The notes: generated from the sequence alone by a model not told the origin. Positions 33,629-42,147 are shown, counted from the first letter of the stretch. The stretch: 64,000 nucleotides of DNA from Porcincola intestinalis (GCF_009696445.1 NZ_VULZ01000006.1:1-64000); one strand, 5' to 3'. Numbers and translations: made by a program.

Positions 33629-34275
33629 GCGGGAACGAGAAAGAAGATACGACGGCAGCTGCCGAGGCAAGACAGAGACAGGTGAAGGACACAAAAAGCG
33701 CGCACAAGCCTTCGGGAGGCAGATGGGTACCGGGGAAAAACCTGCCGAACCAGCTGACAATCCTCAGGGTTTTCATGATCCCGCTCTTTGTTGTCTTTCT
33801 GATGGCGGTTCCGGGAAAAGCAGGAGACATCACGGCGGCGGTTATCTTTATCGCCGCCAGCCTGACCGATACGGCCGACGGCTATATTGCAAGAAAATAC
33901 AATTATGTGACAGTCTTCGGAAAATTCATGGATCCGCTGGCCGATAAGCTTCTTGTCTGCTCTGCGATGATCTGTCTTGTGGATCTTGGAAGGATCGAAA
34001 GCTGGATTGTGATCATCATCATTGCGAGGGAGTTCATCATCTCTGGCTTCCGCCTGATCGCAGTCGAGAAGGGGAAGGTTATCGCGGCCAATTACTGGGG
34101 CAAGTTCAAGACAGCTTCCCAGATGGTGATGGTGATCCTCATGGTTGCCAATCTCGGAGGATTTTTCAATACGCTCGGCGAAATCTTCAAGTGGATTGCG
34201 CTGGCACTGACAGTGATCTCTCTGGTTTCCTATCTCATTCAGAACAAGGAAGTGCTGAAGGAGACGGAGGAATAA
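33625..34275 (+). CDS. pgsA: CDP-diacylglycerol-glycerol-3-phosphate 3-phosphatidyltransferase
   Basis: An integral membrane enzyme of 216 residues making phosphatidylglycerophosphate. The catalytic CDP-alcohol motif is complete: DGYIARKYNYVTVFGKFMDP continuing to LADK. A hydrophilic N-terminal extension of about 40 residues (SGNEKEDTTAAAEARQRQ onward) precedes NLPNQLTILRVFMIPLF, where most family members start. Internal starts near that point are possible, but the ATGA overlap with rimO favours the long form. A terminator follows. Confidence 0.92.
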   Translation: MSGNEKEDTTAAAEARQRQVKDTKSAHKPSGGRWVPGKNLPNQLTILRVFMIPLFVVFLMAVPGKAGDITAAVIFIAASLTDTADGYIARKYNYVTVFGKFMDPLADKLLVCSAMICLVDLGRIESWIVIIIIAREFIISGFRLIAVEKGKVIAANYWGKFKTASQMVMVILMVANLGGFFNTLGEIFKWIALALTVISLVSYLIQNKEVLKETEE

Positions 34276-34331
34276 CAGCACAGGGGAAAGGACAGCTTTA
34301 TTCGTCGTCAGAAATAGAAAATCGTGCAGAA

Positions 34332-34365
34332 AGCACCCGGCATATCAATCCGCCGGGTGCTTTTT
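34332..34365 (+). terminator. Intrinsic terminator after pgsA
   Basis: Stem AGCACCCGGC (34332-34341) with GCCGGGTGCT (34352-34361), ten-base loop, then TTTTT. Confidence 0.9.
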
Positions 34366-34373
34366 GTATGTGC

Positions 34374-34402
34374 TTTTCAGGTGTTTTCGGATATGGTAAG
34401 AT
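34374..34402 (+). promoter_or_regulatory. Promoter of icd
   Basis: TTTTCA (34374-34379), 17-base spacer, TAAGAT (34397-34402), starting just after the upstream terminator. The leader of about 105 bases has no recognised structure. Confidence 0.5.
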
Positions 34403-34513
34403 GAAGGACGTATGAAAGGACGGCACAAGCTGTTTTGATGAGAAATATGGCTGCGGAAGCCGGATACAGCATACGGATGTCGCGTAGATGGATGAAAAAG
34501 AGGAGGAGACAGC

Positions 34514-35719
34514 ATGGGCAGGATTCAGATGAAGACACCGCTCGTCGAGATGGACGGCGATGAGATGACGAGAATTCTTTGGAAGATGATCAAGGATGAG
34601 CTCCTGCTTCCTTATATCGACCTGAAGACGGAATACTATGATCTGGGTCTTCAGCACAGGGATGAGACCGACGATCAGGTGACGATCGATTCCGCGAAGG
34701 CGGCATTGAAATACGGCGTGGCGGTCAAGTGCGCGACGATTACGCCGAATGCAGCCCGCATGGAGGAGTATCATCTGAAAAAGATGTATAAGAGTCCGAA
34801 TGGAACGATCCGCGCGATTATGGATGGGACGGTGTTCCGCAAGCCGATCACGGTGAAGGGGATCGAACCGAATGTCCGTACATGGAAAAAGCCGATCACA
34901 ATCGCCCGCCATGCATACGGGGATGTCTACCGTGATGTGGAGATGCGTGTCCCTGGACCTGGAAAGGCAGAGATGGTCTTTACGGATGCAGAAGGACATG
35001 AAACCCGGAAGCTGATCCATGAGTTCGATGGACCGGGTGTCATTCAGGGAATGCATAACCTGGACAAATCAATTGAGAGCTTCGCCAGAAGCTGCTTCTC
35101 CTACGCATTCGATGCGGGGGAGGATCTCTGGTTTGCGTCGAAGGATACGATTTCCAAACAGTATGATGGCAGATTCAAGGAGATCTTCGAGAGCATCTAT
35201 GAGAAGGAATATAAAGAACAGTTTGCACAAAAGGGAATCACCTATTTCTACACGCTGATTGACGATGCGGTCGCACGTGTCATGAAGAGTGAGGGCGGGT
35301 TTATCTGGGCATGCAAAAACTACGACGGGGATGTTATGAGTGATATGCTCTCGTCCGCTTTCGGCTCCCTTGCGATGATGACGTCTGTCCTGGTGAATCC
35401 GGATGGAAAGTATGAATATGAGGCAGCACATGGAACCGTGCAGCGCCATTATTACAAGTATCTGAAGGGGGAGGAGACCTCCACAAACTCTGTAGCAACG
35501 ATCTTTGCCTGGACAGGAGCACTGAGGAAGAGAGGGCAGCTGGATCAGCTTCCGGAGCTTGTATCGTTCGCGGATCGTCTGGAGAAGGCAACGCTTCAGA
35601 CAATTGAATCCGGAAAGATGACAGGGGATCTGGCGAGGATCACGACTCTGGACAACCCGGTTGCTCTCAGCAGCCGCGACTTCATCCTGGCAGTCAGAGA
35701 TACCCTGGAGACACTCTGA
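34514..35719 (+). CDS. icd: NADP-dependent isocitrate dehydrogenase, eukaryote-like type
   Basis: A 401-residue enzyme oxidising isocitrate to 2-oxoglutarate. The sequence is of the homodimeric subfamily II found in eukaryotes and some bacteria: [13 protein letters not shown] at the start, [50 protein letters not shown] and [14 protein letters not shown]. This differs from the E. coli Icd type. Reading starts at an ATG after GAGGAGGAG. It probably supplies 2-oxoglutarate for glutamate synthesis in an incomplete cycle. Single gene or start of a loose operon with the next gene (53 bases apart). Confidence 0.94.
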   Translation: MGRIQMKTPLVEMDGDEMTRILWKMIKDELLLPYIDLKTEYYDLGLQHRDETDDQVTIDSAKAALKYGVAVKCATITPNAARMEEYHLKKMYKSPNGTIRAIMDGTVFRKPITVKGIEPNVRTWKKPITIARHAYGDVYRDVEMRVPGPGKAEMVFTDAEGHETRKLIHEFDGPGVIQGMHNLDKSIESFARSCFSYAFDAGEDLWFASKDTISKQYDGRFKEIFESIYEKEYKEQFAQKGITYFYTLIDDAVARVMKSEGGFIWACKNYDGDVMSDMLSSAFGSLAMMTSVLVNPDGKYEYEAAHGTVQRHYYKYLKGEETSTNSVATIFAWTGALRKRGQLDQLPELVSFADRLEKATLQTIESGKMTGDLARITTLDNPVALSSRDFILAVRDTLETL

Positions 35720-35772
35720 CAGATTGCTTCTCAGATCGATACTTTGACAGATGATCATGAAGGAGGATTCCT

Positions 35773-37806
35773 ATGGCATCAGACGATTATAAAAAAGCAT
35801 TGAAGATGGGAAAGGCGGCTTATCGCAGAGCGCTGAGCCGCGGAGAATACCCGTATCTGCCTGCGCTGGATGCCATCCTGACACAGGCGGAAATGAAAAC
35901 AGAGGAATCTCTTGGACTTGTCAATATTCCGCTTGATCAGATCGTCGGAACAAAGACAGAGGGACGGCAGAACTCATTTGCGAACAATTTCATGCCTCTG
36001 ATGCCGGAATACTCGGAATTTGCCAGAAAGTGGGACGGCGTGGTTGATTACCATATGAATCAGGGAATCGGCGACCCGATTGTTTGCTACGAGTTCATGA
36101 ATAAGTTTTATGTGCTCGAGGGGAACAAGCGCGTCAGTGTCCTGAAGTATTTTGGCGTGGATTCGATCGAGGGGACGGTCACGCGCGAGATTCCGTATCC
36201 GCAGGACACACCGGAGAGCAGAGTCTATTTTGAATTTCTGGATTTTTACAAGGACAGCCAGGTGAATTATATCTGGTTTACGCAGCCCGGGAGCTTTCCG
36301 AAGCTGACGCTTGCCCTGAAGAAGAAACCGGGTGAGAAGTGGACGGACGAGGACAAGGAAAATTTCCGGTCTCTCTACACAGAGTTTTCGGGGCTTTTCA
36401 AGGATAAGGGCGGAGATAAGCTGAAAATCACAGCAGGGGATGCTCTTCTGTTTTATCTTTCACTCTATTCCTACAAGGAGATTCAGGCAAAATCCCATTC
36501 TGAGAAGGCGAAGGATCTGGACCGGATCTTCAAGGAGCTGCCGGCGCTCGGTGACGAGACGCAGGAATCCCTTGTCTTTAAGCCGGAGGCAGCCTCAGGC
36601 GGAAGCGTCCTGAACCGGATTCTTCATCCGCTTGGCGGAAAAACACTCCGGATCGCTTTTATTCACGACCGGCGTATGAGCGAATCCGGATGGACCTACG
36701 GACATGAGCTCGGAAGAATGCATGTAGAGGACGTATTCGGTGACAGGATCCAGACGGCTGCGTATTTTCTGCAGGATGATGAGCGGGATATTGCGGAGCT
36801 GATCGACGCGGTCATCCAGGATGGATATGAGATCATCTTCACGGCCAATCAGAAGTTCCTCGCGGCAAGTCTGAAGGCGGCGATTGAGCATCCGGAGGTC
36901 AAGATTCTGAACTGTTCTGTCGGGCAGCCTCATAATTCCATCCGCACGTATTACGGAAGGCTGTTTGAGGCAAAATATCTGGCGGGCATGATCGCCGGTG
37001 CCATGACGGAAAACGAGAAGATTGCTTACCGGGCGAATTTCCCGATCTATGGAACAATGGCGGAGATCAACGCGTTTGCCCTTGGCGCCCGGATGACGAA
37101 TCCGAGGGCGCAGGTATATCTGCACTGGGACAGTCTGAAGGATCATGAACATCTGAGTGATCTTCTGGATCGTGAAGACATCAGCGTTGTGTCGGGCAAC
37201 GATATGATCCGTCCCGGGCAGGAAGGCAGTGCCTATGGTCTGTTCATCCGAAAGGATGGGAAAACCGTGAATCTTGCAGCGCCCATCTGGAACTGGGGGA
37301 GATTCTATGAACGGATCATCAGTGATATCCTCCAGGGAAGCTGGGACAGCGGAGACGATGTGAAGTCCAGAAATGCGGTTAACTACTGGTGGGGGATATC
37401 AAGCGGAATCATCGATCTTGTCCTTTCCGGCAATCTTCCGCGTGGGGTACGGCGGTTTGCCGATGTGATGCGAGGCCGGATTGTGGAGGAGGACTGGCTG
37501 CTGAATCCTTTTGCGGGGAAACTTTTCCTGCAGGATGGCCGGGCGATCGGGACAGACACAGGGGCGCTCCCTGCGCAGGAGGTGATTACGATGAATTACC
37601 TGCTCGAAGGCATCATTGGCAGCGTTCCTTCACTCGATGAGCTGAATCAGGAGTCGAGAGACCGGATCGCGATGCAGCAGATTATCACGCCGGAGTCTGT
37701 GAATGCGGCGACAGCAAAGCATACACCGGTCCAGGTGGTGGAGAAGGTTATCATGACCAGTGAAGAACCGCCAAAGGAAGCCGCATCGGAAGAGCATGAT
37801 GCTTGA
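35773..37806 (+). CDS. ParB-like domain fused to BMP/PnrA-like ligand-binding domain
   Basis: A 677-residue protein with no signal peptide or membrane segment, so probably cytoplasmic. Residues about 45-135 look like a ParB/sulfiredoxin-type nucleotide-binding domain: NIPLDQIVGTKT, DPIVCYEFMNKFYVLEGNKR and VSVLKYFG, the equivalent of the usual v-i-d-G-x-H/N-R motif. A helical region follows (135-280). Residues about 289-600 are a BMP/PnrA (Med) domain, normally a secreted nucleoside-binding lipoprotein: KTLRIAFIHDRRMSESGW, YLAGMIAGAMTENEKIAY and INAFALGARMTNPRAQVY. The C-terminal 70 residues are poorly ordered. It may sense a nucleoside-like ligand inside the cell; function unknown. Ribosome binding site AAGGAGG. 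Confidence 0.75.
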   Translation: MASDDYKKALKMGKAAYRRALSRGEYPYLPALDAILTQAEMKTEESLGLVNIPLDQIVGTKTEGRQNSFANNFMPLMPEYSEFARKWDGVVDYHMNQGIGDPIVCYEFMNKFYVLEGNKRVSVLKYFGVDSIEGTVTREIPYPQDTPESRVYFEFLDFYKDSQVNYIWFTQPGSFPKLTLALKKKPGEKWTDEDKENFRSLYTEFSGLFKDKGGDKLKITAGDALLFYLSLYSYKEIQAKSHSEKAKDLDRIFKELPALGDETQESLVFKPEAASGGSVLNRILHPLGGKTLRIAFIHDRRMSESGWTYGHELGRMHVEDVFGDRIQTAAYFLQDDERDIAELIDAVIQDGYEIIFTANQKFLAASLKAAIEHPEVKILNCSVGQPHNSIRTYYGRLFEAKYLAGMIAGAMTENEKIAYRANFPIYGTMAEINAFALGARMTNPRAQVYLHWDSLKDHEHLSDLLDREDISVVSGNDMIRPGQEGSAYGLFIRKDGKTVNLAAPIWNWGRFYERIISDILQGSWDSGDDVKSRNAVNYWWGISSGIIDLVLSGNLPRGVRRFADVMRGRIVEEDWLLNPFAGKLFLQDGRAIGTDTGALPAQEVITMNYLLEGIIGSVPSLDELNQESRDRIAMQQIITPESVNAATAKHTPVQVVEKVIMTSEEPPKEAASEEHDA

Positions 37807-37822
37807 ACGGCAGGATAGAAAG

Positions 37823-38434
37823 TTGAGATTGATTGATATGAGAATCCTCCTGGTTGCGGATGAACCGTGTAAATCGTACTGGGACTACTACGACGAGTCG
37901 AAGCTGAAAGGAATTGACCTGATCCTCTCGGCCGGGGATCTTCCGCCTGAATACCTGTCGTTCCTTGTGACATTTGCAAACTGTCCGCTCTTATATGTTC
38001 ATGGAAATCATGATGCCAAGTATCAGGAAAAGCCGCCGGAGGGCTGCATCAATATTGATGACAGGGTCTATGTTTATAACGGGGTACGGATCCTGGGACT
38101 GGGCGGAAGCCAGCGATACGGATTTGGCGACTATCAGTATACTGAGAAGGAGATGCAGAAGAGGGCGAAAAAGGTCCGCTTTCAGATCATGAGAAGACAC
38201 GGGATTGACATCCTGCTGACACATGCTCCGATGCGGGGATGCGGCGATCAGGACGATCTGCCGCACCAGGGATTTGATGTATTCCGGGAGATTGTGACAC
38301 GCTACAAGCCGGCCTACATGGTGCACGGGCATGTGCATAAGTCCTATGCCTATGATTTCCGCCGTACCAGGCAGGTCGACAGCACGACGGTCATCAATGC
38401 CTATGAGCGGTTCATTCTGGACTATCCATCCTGA
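37823..38434 (+). CDS. Metallophosphoesterase family protein
   Basis: A calcineurin-like phosphoesterase of about 203 residues. Motifs: LVADEP (a variant of the usual D-x-H first motif, lacking His), LSAGDLP, VHGNHDAKY, LLTHAPMRGCGD and YMVHGHVHKSY. The missing first-motif His may change metal binding at one site. Start uncertain: TTG 37823 lies seven bases after AGGA; ATG 37838 (MRILLVAD) is the alternative but has no site. It follows the BMP fusion gene by 16 bases, so the two are probably cotranscribed and may share a ligand pathway (inference). Confidence 0.75.
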   Translation: MRLIDMRILLVADEPCKSYWDYYDESKLKGIDLILSAGDLPPEYLSFLVTFANCPLLYVHGNHDAKYQEKPPEGCINIDDRVYVYNGVRILGLGGSQRYGFGDYQYTEKEMQKRAKKVRFQIMRRHGIDILLTHAPMRGCGDQDDLPHQGFDVFREIVTRYKPAYMVHGHVHKSYAYDFRRTRQVDSTTVINAYERFILDYPS

Positions 38435-38445
38435 GGAAACTGGAA

Positions 38446-38480
38446 GGAGAGCCGGGGAAATTCCCCGGCTCTCCTTCTTT
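38446..38480 (+). terminator. Intrinsic terminator
   Basis: A 13-bp stem GGAGAGCCGGGGA / TCCCCGGCTCTCC (38446-38458 and 38462-38474), then TTCTTT. Ends the BMP-phosphoesterase transcript. Confidence 0.9.
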
Positions 38481-38567
38481 ATATGATCCATATGACTCAC
38501 ATGATGAAGCTTACGATCGGCGGAATCCTTCCTGCTGCGATCTGTCCGCCTGCTTCGCTTCTTCCCG

Positions 38568-39452
38568 TTACCTTCCGCTGCGGGTAAATTCCTTCCCTGT
38601 CAGCAGGAGATAGGCCTCCTTGTACTTCTCGATGGTGCGGTCAATGACAGCCTGAGGAAGTTCGTAATCGCTGTCAGGGTTGGCCTTCAGCCAGTCACGG
38701 ACGAACTGCTTGTCGTAGGAAGGCTGACTGTGTCCTGCCTGATAGCCGTCTGCCGGCCAGAATCGGGAGGAATCCGGGGTCAGCATTTCGTCGCCAAGGA
38801 CAATATCCCCATTCTCATCAAGGCCGAACTCAAACTTTGTGTCCGCGATGATGATGCCGCGGCTTCTGGCATAGTCGGCGCATTTGGTGTACAGCTCGAT
38901 TGTCTTGTCGCGCAGCGCCGTCGCATATTCTTTCCCGTGGCCGGGGAACTTCTTCTCCAGCACATCAATTGACTGTTCGTAAGAGATGTTTTCGTCGTGG
39001 TCGCCCAGATCTGCCTTTGTGGAAGGCGTGTAGATCGGTTCAGGCAGCTTCTGGCTCTCGACCAGACCATCAGGAAGCCGGATGCCGCAGACCATTCCGG
39101 TCTTCTGATAGGATGCCCAGCCGCTTCCTGTGATATAGCCTCTGACGATGCATTCAAGCGGGAGCATGGTCAGCTTCTGAACCTTCATACTGTTGCCGGT
39201 GAACTGCTCCTGGCGGAAGAATTCCGGCATTCTTTCGTTGTCCGTCGTGATCATGTGGTTCCGGATGACATCTTTTGTGTACTCAAACCAGAAAGAAGAC
39301 ATCTGCGTCAGGATCGCGCCCTTGTCGGTGATCCGGTTCTTCAGGATGTGATCAAATGCTGAGATCCGGTCTGTTGCGACCATGATCAGGCTGTCTCCGA
39401 TGTCATAGACTTCTCTGACTTTTCCAGACTTGAATGGCTTGTACTCCTTCAT
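38568..39452 (-). CDS. purC: Phosphoribosylaminoimidazole-succinocarboxamide synthase
   Basis: A 294-residue SAICAR synthetase for purine synthesis, joining CAIR and aspartate with ATP. Signature segments: YKPFKSGKVREVYDIGDSL, VATDRISAFDHIL, LPLECIVRGYITGSGW and IIADTKFEFGLDENGDIVLG, then DSSRFWPADGY. This is the longer eukaryote-like/clostridial form. The start at 39452 has AAGGA eight bases upstream; the open frame extends 46 codons further without a site. It stands alone on the minus strand rather than in a pur cluster. A promoter lies about 115 bases upstream. Confidence 0.94.
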   Translation of the reverse strand: MKEYKPFKSGKVREVYDIGDSLIMVATDRISAFDHILKNRITDKGAILTQMSSFWFEYTKDVIRNHMITTDNERMPEFFRQEQFTGNSMKVQKLTMLPLECIVRGYITGSGWASYQKTGMVCGIRLPDGLVESQKLPEPIYTPSTKADLGDHDENISYEQSIDVLEKKFPGHGKEYATALRDKTIELYTKCADYARSRGIIIADTKFEFGLDENGDIVLGDEMLTPDSSRFWPADGYQAGHSQPSYDKQFVRDWLKANPDSDYELPQAVIDRTIEKYKEAYLLLTGKEFTRSGR

Positions 39453-39567
39453 GCTGACTGTCCTTTCCCAACTGTTGAACAAACGATCAAAGGCATATAG
39501 AAAGCCCCGGTTTCCGGTGAAAAAGCCAGTATCGCCGGACACAGGATTCTGCTTTTTCGCCTGACCA

Positions 39568-39597
39568 ATTCTAGCACAGTGCATGTGCACTTGTATA
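39568..39597 (-). promoter_or_regulatory. Promoter of purC with operator-like palindrome
   Basis: On the minus strand: TATACA (39592-39597), 18-base spacer and TAGAAT (39568-39573) with TGC before it. The spacer holds AGTGCA-TG-TGCACT (39578-39591, plus-strand reading), an inverted repeat with 6-bp arms that could be a repressor site. The leader to purC is about 110 bases and includes CCGGAAACCGG. Confidence 0.5.
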
Positions 39598-39720
39598 TTG
39601 AAAAATCGACAGAAACGTTCGTAGGGAATTCTGCGCGGCAGAAGAGCAGTGGACAGCTGATGATGTTACATGCACACATATATGTATCATTATTACAAAT
39701 GTTACATGAATACTGCGAAT

Positions 39721-39746
39721 ATGCATACGATGCATAAACATGCATA
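39721..39746 (+). repeat. ATGCATA direct repeats, helically phased
   Basis: Three copies of ATGCATA start at 39721, 39730 and 39740, spaced 9 and 10 bases, about one helical turn, directly before the DnaA-box-like sites. Confidence 0.6.
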
Positions 39747-39771
39747 ATATACACAAACGAGTGTGGATACC

Positions 39772-39796
39772 ATAAAAAGCCTGAAAATGTGGATAA
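39772..39796 (-). promoter_or_regulatory. Pair of DnaA boxes
   Basis: TGTGGATAA (39788-39796) is the exact complement of the DnaA consensus TTATCCACA. TGTGGATAC (39772-39780) differs at one base. Both have the same orientation, 16 bases apart. Confidence 0.55.
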
Positions 39797-39890
39797 GTGG
39801 ATATCTGTGGGGATATGTTGAAAAGTGGGAGTGAATGGAATGGGAATGAAGGTGGTTCAGATGGGGCCCGGAGAAAATGTTACATAAATA

Positions 39891-39918
39891 AAGGGCAGCG
39901 GAGTCTTCCGCTGCCCTT
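39891..39918 (-). terminator. Terminator of the ABC-F gene
   Basis: A perfect 12-bp stem (39891-39902 with 39907-39918) around a four-base loop. Read on the minus strand it is followed by TTTATTTA. Confidence 0.7.
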
Positions 39919-39998
39919 CCGGACACGTAATTTACATTTACATGTTTTTGATCCTGATTTCCGCACAGGCAGAACCCATCCTGTGTGGAAACAATCCC

Positions 39999-41963
39999 TT
40001 ACTCAGCAAGCTCAGACCATTCATTGTAGAGCACTTCCAGCTGTGTGGTGAGTGCTGCTTTTTCCTTTGAGAGACTTGTCACTTTGCCAACATCCGTGAA
40101 GACTTCCTCCCTGGACATCTCCTCGTCGATCTCATTGCTGCGCGCTTCCAGACTGGAGATCTCAGCCTCCAGTTTTTTCAGCCGGTTTTCTTTTTTCCGG
40201 GCTTCGGCCTGAAGCTCCTTCTGGCGCTTCCAGTTTTCTGCGCCTGCGTCACTGCCGGATGCATGCTGCATGGAAAGGTGGGAGGCATTTCCGGAAGCAA
40301 TCTGACCGCCGGAAGCAGAGTGGATAGTCTGCTCATTTGCAGGGGCAAATTTAGCCGTCAGTTCATCCTTCTTTTCAAGATAGTAATCGTAATTGCCGAG
40401 ATAGCTCACGATGACACGGTTTGTCAGCTCGATGATGCGGGTTGAAACCCGGTTGATAAAATAACGGTCATGAGAGACACAGAGAACCGTCCCGCTGTAA
40501 GACTGCAGAGCATCCTCGAGGATTTCCTTCGAGAGAATGTCCAGATGGTTTGTCGGCTCATCGAGAATCAGAAAGTTGGACTCCGAGAGCATCAGCTTCG
40601 CGAGGGACAGCCGCCCCCGTTCACCTCCGGACAGGTCGGACACGCGCTTGAATACGTCATCTCCGGTGAAGAGGAAGGAGGCGAGGGTGTTTCGGATGGT
40701 CGTATTGTCCAGTGTGGGGTAGGTATCCTGAAGCTCCGAGAACAGTGTCTTGTCCGGATGAAGTGTCTGATGCTCCTGATCGTAGTAGCCGATGTGAACA
40801 CGGGTACCGAGCCGGATGCTTCCCTCATCCGGTTTCAGGCTGCCGATAATCAGTTTCAGAAAGGTGGACTTTCCGGTTCCGTTGTTTCCAATCATACAGA
40901 CACGTTCACCGCGCCTGATTTCAAGGTTCAGGTCTGTGAAGAGCGGGTACTCAAAGCCCTTTTTCAGGTGTTCGACTGTCAGGACATCATTGCCGGAAAG
41001 GATGCGGGGGGTCAGCTGGAGATGCATGCGGGCGTCAGCCTCGGCAGGCTTGTCAATCCGCTCGATTTTATCCAGCATCTTTTCGCGGCTCTCCGCACGC
41101 TTGATGGACTTTTCTCTGTTGAAGCTTTTCAGCTTCTCGATGACGGCTTCCTGATGCCGGATTTCAGCCTGCTGGTTCATCCAGCTTTTCAGCTGTGTCT
41201 CCCGCAGCTGTCTTTTTTTCTCTGCGTATGCAGAGTAGTTTCCGGAAAATGACATGCTGGTTCCGTTATCGATTTCCACGACCTTCGTCACCACCTTGTT
41301 CAGAAAATAGCGGTCGTGGGCGACAATGATCACGGAACCCTGATAATTCAGCAGATAGTTTTCCAGCCATTCGATCGAGTTGAGATCCAGATGATTGATC
41401 GGCTCATCGAGCAGGAGAATGTCAGGTGCCTGAAGGAGCAGCTTGCCGAGTGCGACCCGGGTTTTCTGTCCGCCGGAAAGACTGTCGGCAGGTTTCCCGA
41501 ATTCTTCCTCTGTGAAGCCCAGACCCTTCAGGACGCCGGAAACCTCGCTCTTCCAGGCATAGCCGCCCAGCCGCTCATATTCCTCCTGTGTTTTATGATA
41601 CTGATCCATCAGAAGATTCAGACTGTCCTCGGATACAGTGCTCATCTGCCGCTCCATACTCCGGAGGCTTTCTTCCATATCAATGACTTTCTGCTTGACC
41701 TGCGCTGTCTCGTCCCAGATCGTCCGGTGGCCGGAGAGTGTGTTGATCTGTGCGAGATATCCCAGTGTACGGCCACGCGAAACTGTGACTTCCCCGCTGT
41801 CGGGCGTGATCTCTCCGATGATGATTTTCAGAAGTGTAGACTTGCCGGCCCCGTTGATTCCGACGATGGCAGCCTTCTCATGCTCTTCAATATGAAAGGA
41901 TACGTTCTTCAGGACAACGTCTGTCCCGAAAGCTTTTGTAATATTGTGACAGGATAGGATCAT
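39999..41963 (-). CDS. ABC-F family ATPase (YdiF-like)
   Basis: A 654-residue soluble tandem ABC protein of the ribosome-acting ABC-F class. NBD1: Walker A GINGAGKST, signature LSGGQKTRVALG, Walker B ILLLDEPINHLD and switch His VAHDRYFL. The inter-domain linker (about 235-310) is helical and basic, the P-site tRNA interaction motif. NBD2: GNNGTGKST, LSGGERGRLSLAK, FLILDEPTNHLD, VSHDRYF. No membrane segments. The C-terminal extension from about 545 contains a coiled coil of the YdiF type (RQKELQAEARKKENRLKKLE). Such proteins rescue stalled ribosomes; some confer antibiotic resistance, but nothing here points to a drug-resistance subtype. Divergent from rex. Confidence 0.93.
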   Translation of the reverse strand: MILSCHNITKAFGTDVVLKNVSFHIEEHEKAAIVGINGAGKSTLLKIIIGEITPDSGEVTVSRGRTLGYLAQINTLSGHRTIWDETAQVKQKVIDMEESLRSMERQMSTVSEDSLNLLMDQYHKTQEEYERLGGYAWKSEVSGVLKGLGFTEEEFGKPADSLSGGQKTRVALGKLLLQAPDILLLDEPINHLDLNSIEWLENYLLNYQGSVIIVAHDRYFLNKVVTKVVEIDNGTSMSFSGNYSAYAEKKRQLRETQLKSWMNQQAEIRHQEAVIEKLKSFNREKSIKRAESREKMLDKIERIDKPAEADARMHLQLTPRILSGNDVLTVEHLKKGFEYPLFTDLNLEIRRGERVCMIGNNGTGKSTFLKLIIGSLKPDEGSIRLGTRVHIGYYDQEHQTLHPDKTLFSELQDTYPTLDNTTIRNTLASFLFTGDDVFKRVSDLSGGERGRLSLAKLMLSESNFLILDEPTNHLDILSKEILEDALQSYSGTVLCVSHDRYFINRVSTRIIELTNRVIVSYLGNYDYYLEKKDELTAKFAPANEQTIHSASGGQIASGNASHLSMQHASGSDAGAENWKRQKELQAEARKKENRLKKLEAEISSLEARSNEIDEEMSREEVFTDVGKVTSLSKEKAALTTQLEVLYNEWSELAE

Positions 41964-42014
41964 GGTTCATTTTTCCTTTGGGTAATAAGAGTAATGACAC
42001 GTTCATCATGATAT

Positions 42015-42030
42015 GGGAAGCGCTTTGAAA
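42015..42030. promoter_or_regulatory. cre-like palindrome between the ABC-F gene and rex
   Basis: GGGAAGCGCTTTGAAA contains the palindrome AAGCGCTT and resembles the CcpA cre core. The 11-mer GGAAGCGCTTT recurs in the nfn promoter at 51226. It lies just upstream of the rex -35. Confidence 0.4.
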
Positions 42031-42048
42031 AATCAAGAAGCGGCATGT

Positions 42049-42077
42049 TTGACGAATGTGCAGGAAAAACCTATAAT
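42049..42077 (+). promoter_or_regulatory. Promoter of rex
   Basis: TTGACG (42049-42054), 17-base spacer, perfect TATAAT (42072-42077). Confidence 0.9.
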
Positions 42078-42087
42078 AATCAGCAGT

Positions 42088-42126
42088 ATGCCTGCGGGAA
42101 ACGATATCATCTGCAGGCGTTTTATT
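42088..42126 (+). promoter_or_regulatory. Terminator-like hairpin in the rex leader
   Basis: ATGCCTGC (42088-42095) pairs with GCAGGCGT (42113-42120) and is followed by TTTTATT. It lies immediately after the expected transcription start and upstream of the Shine-Dalgarno GGAGG, so it could attenuate or stabilise the transcript. Confidence 0.45.
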
Positions 42127-42147
42127 CATGTGGAGGATTGTACGGCG

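Larger units (their letters stand above)
39600..39890. other. AT-rich non-coding region with DnaA-box-like sites and short direct repeats
   Basis: Part of the 545-base gap between purC and the ABC-F gene. No convincing gene is seen; open frames on the minus strand here have no ribosome binding site and read through repeats. It holds three ATGTTACAT copies (39663, 39699, 39877) and three ATGCATA copies (39721, 39730, 39740). It also holds TGTGGATAC (39772) and TGTGGATAA (39788), with further GTGGATAT- and TGTGGGGAT-like sequence just after. dnaA and dnaN are not nearby. Confidence 0.6.

Noticed and set aside
39721-39746. ATGCATA repeats as a CRISPR array
   Set aside because: Units are seven bases at 9-10 base spacing, far too short for repeats and spacers, and no cas genes are present.
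39449-39754. 101-codon open frame on the - strand in the purC upstream region
   Set aside because: It is a Cys/Ile/Tyr-rich translation of AT-rich repeats, with no ribosome binding site, and it crosses the purC promoter.
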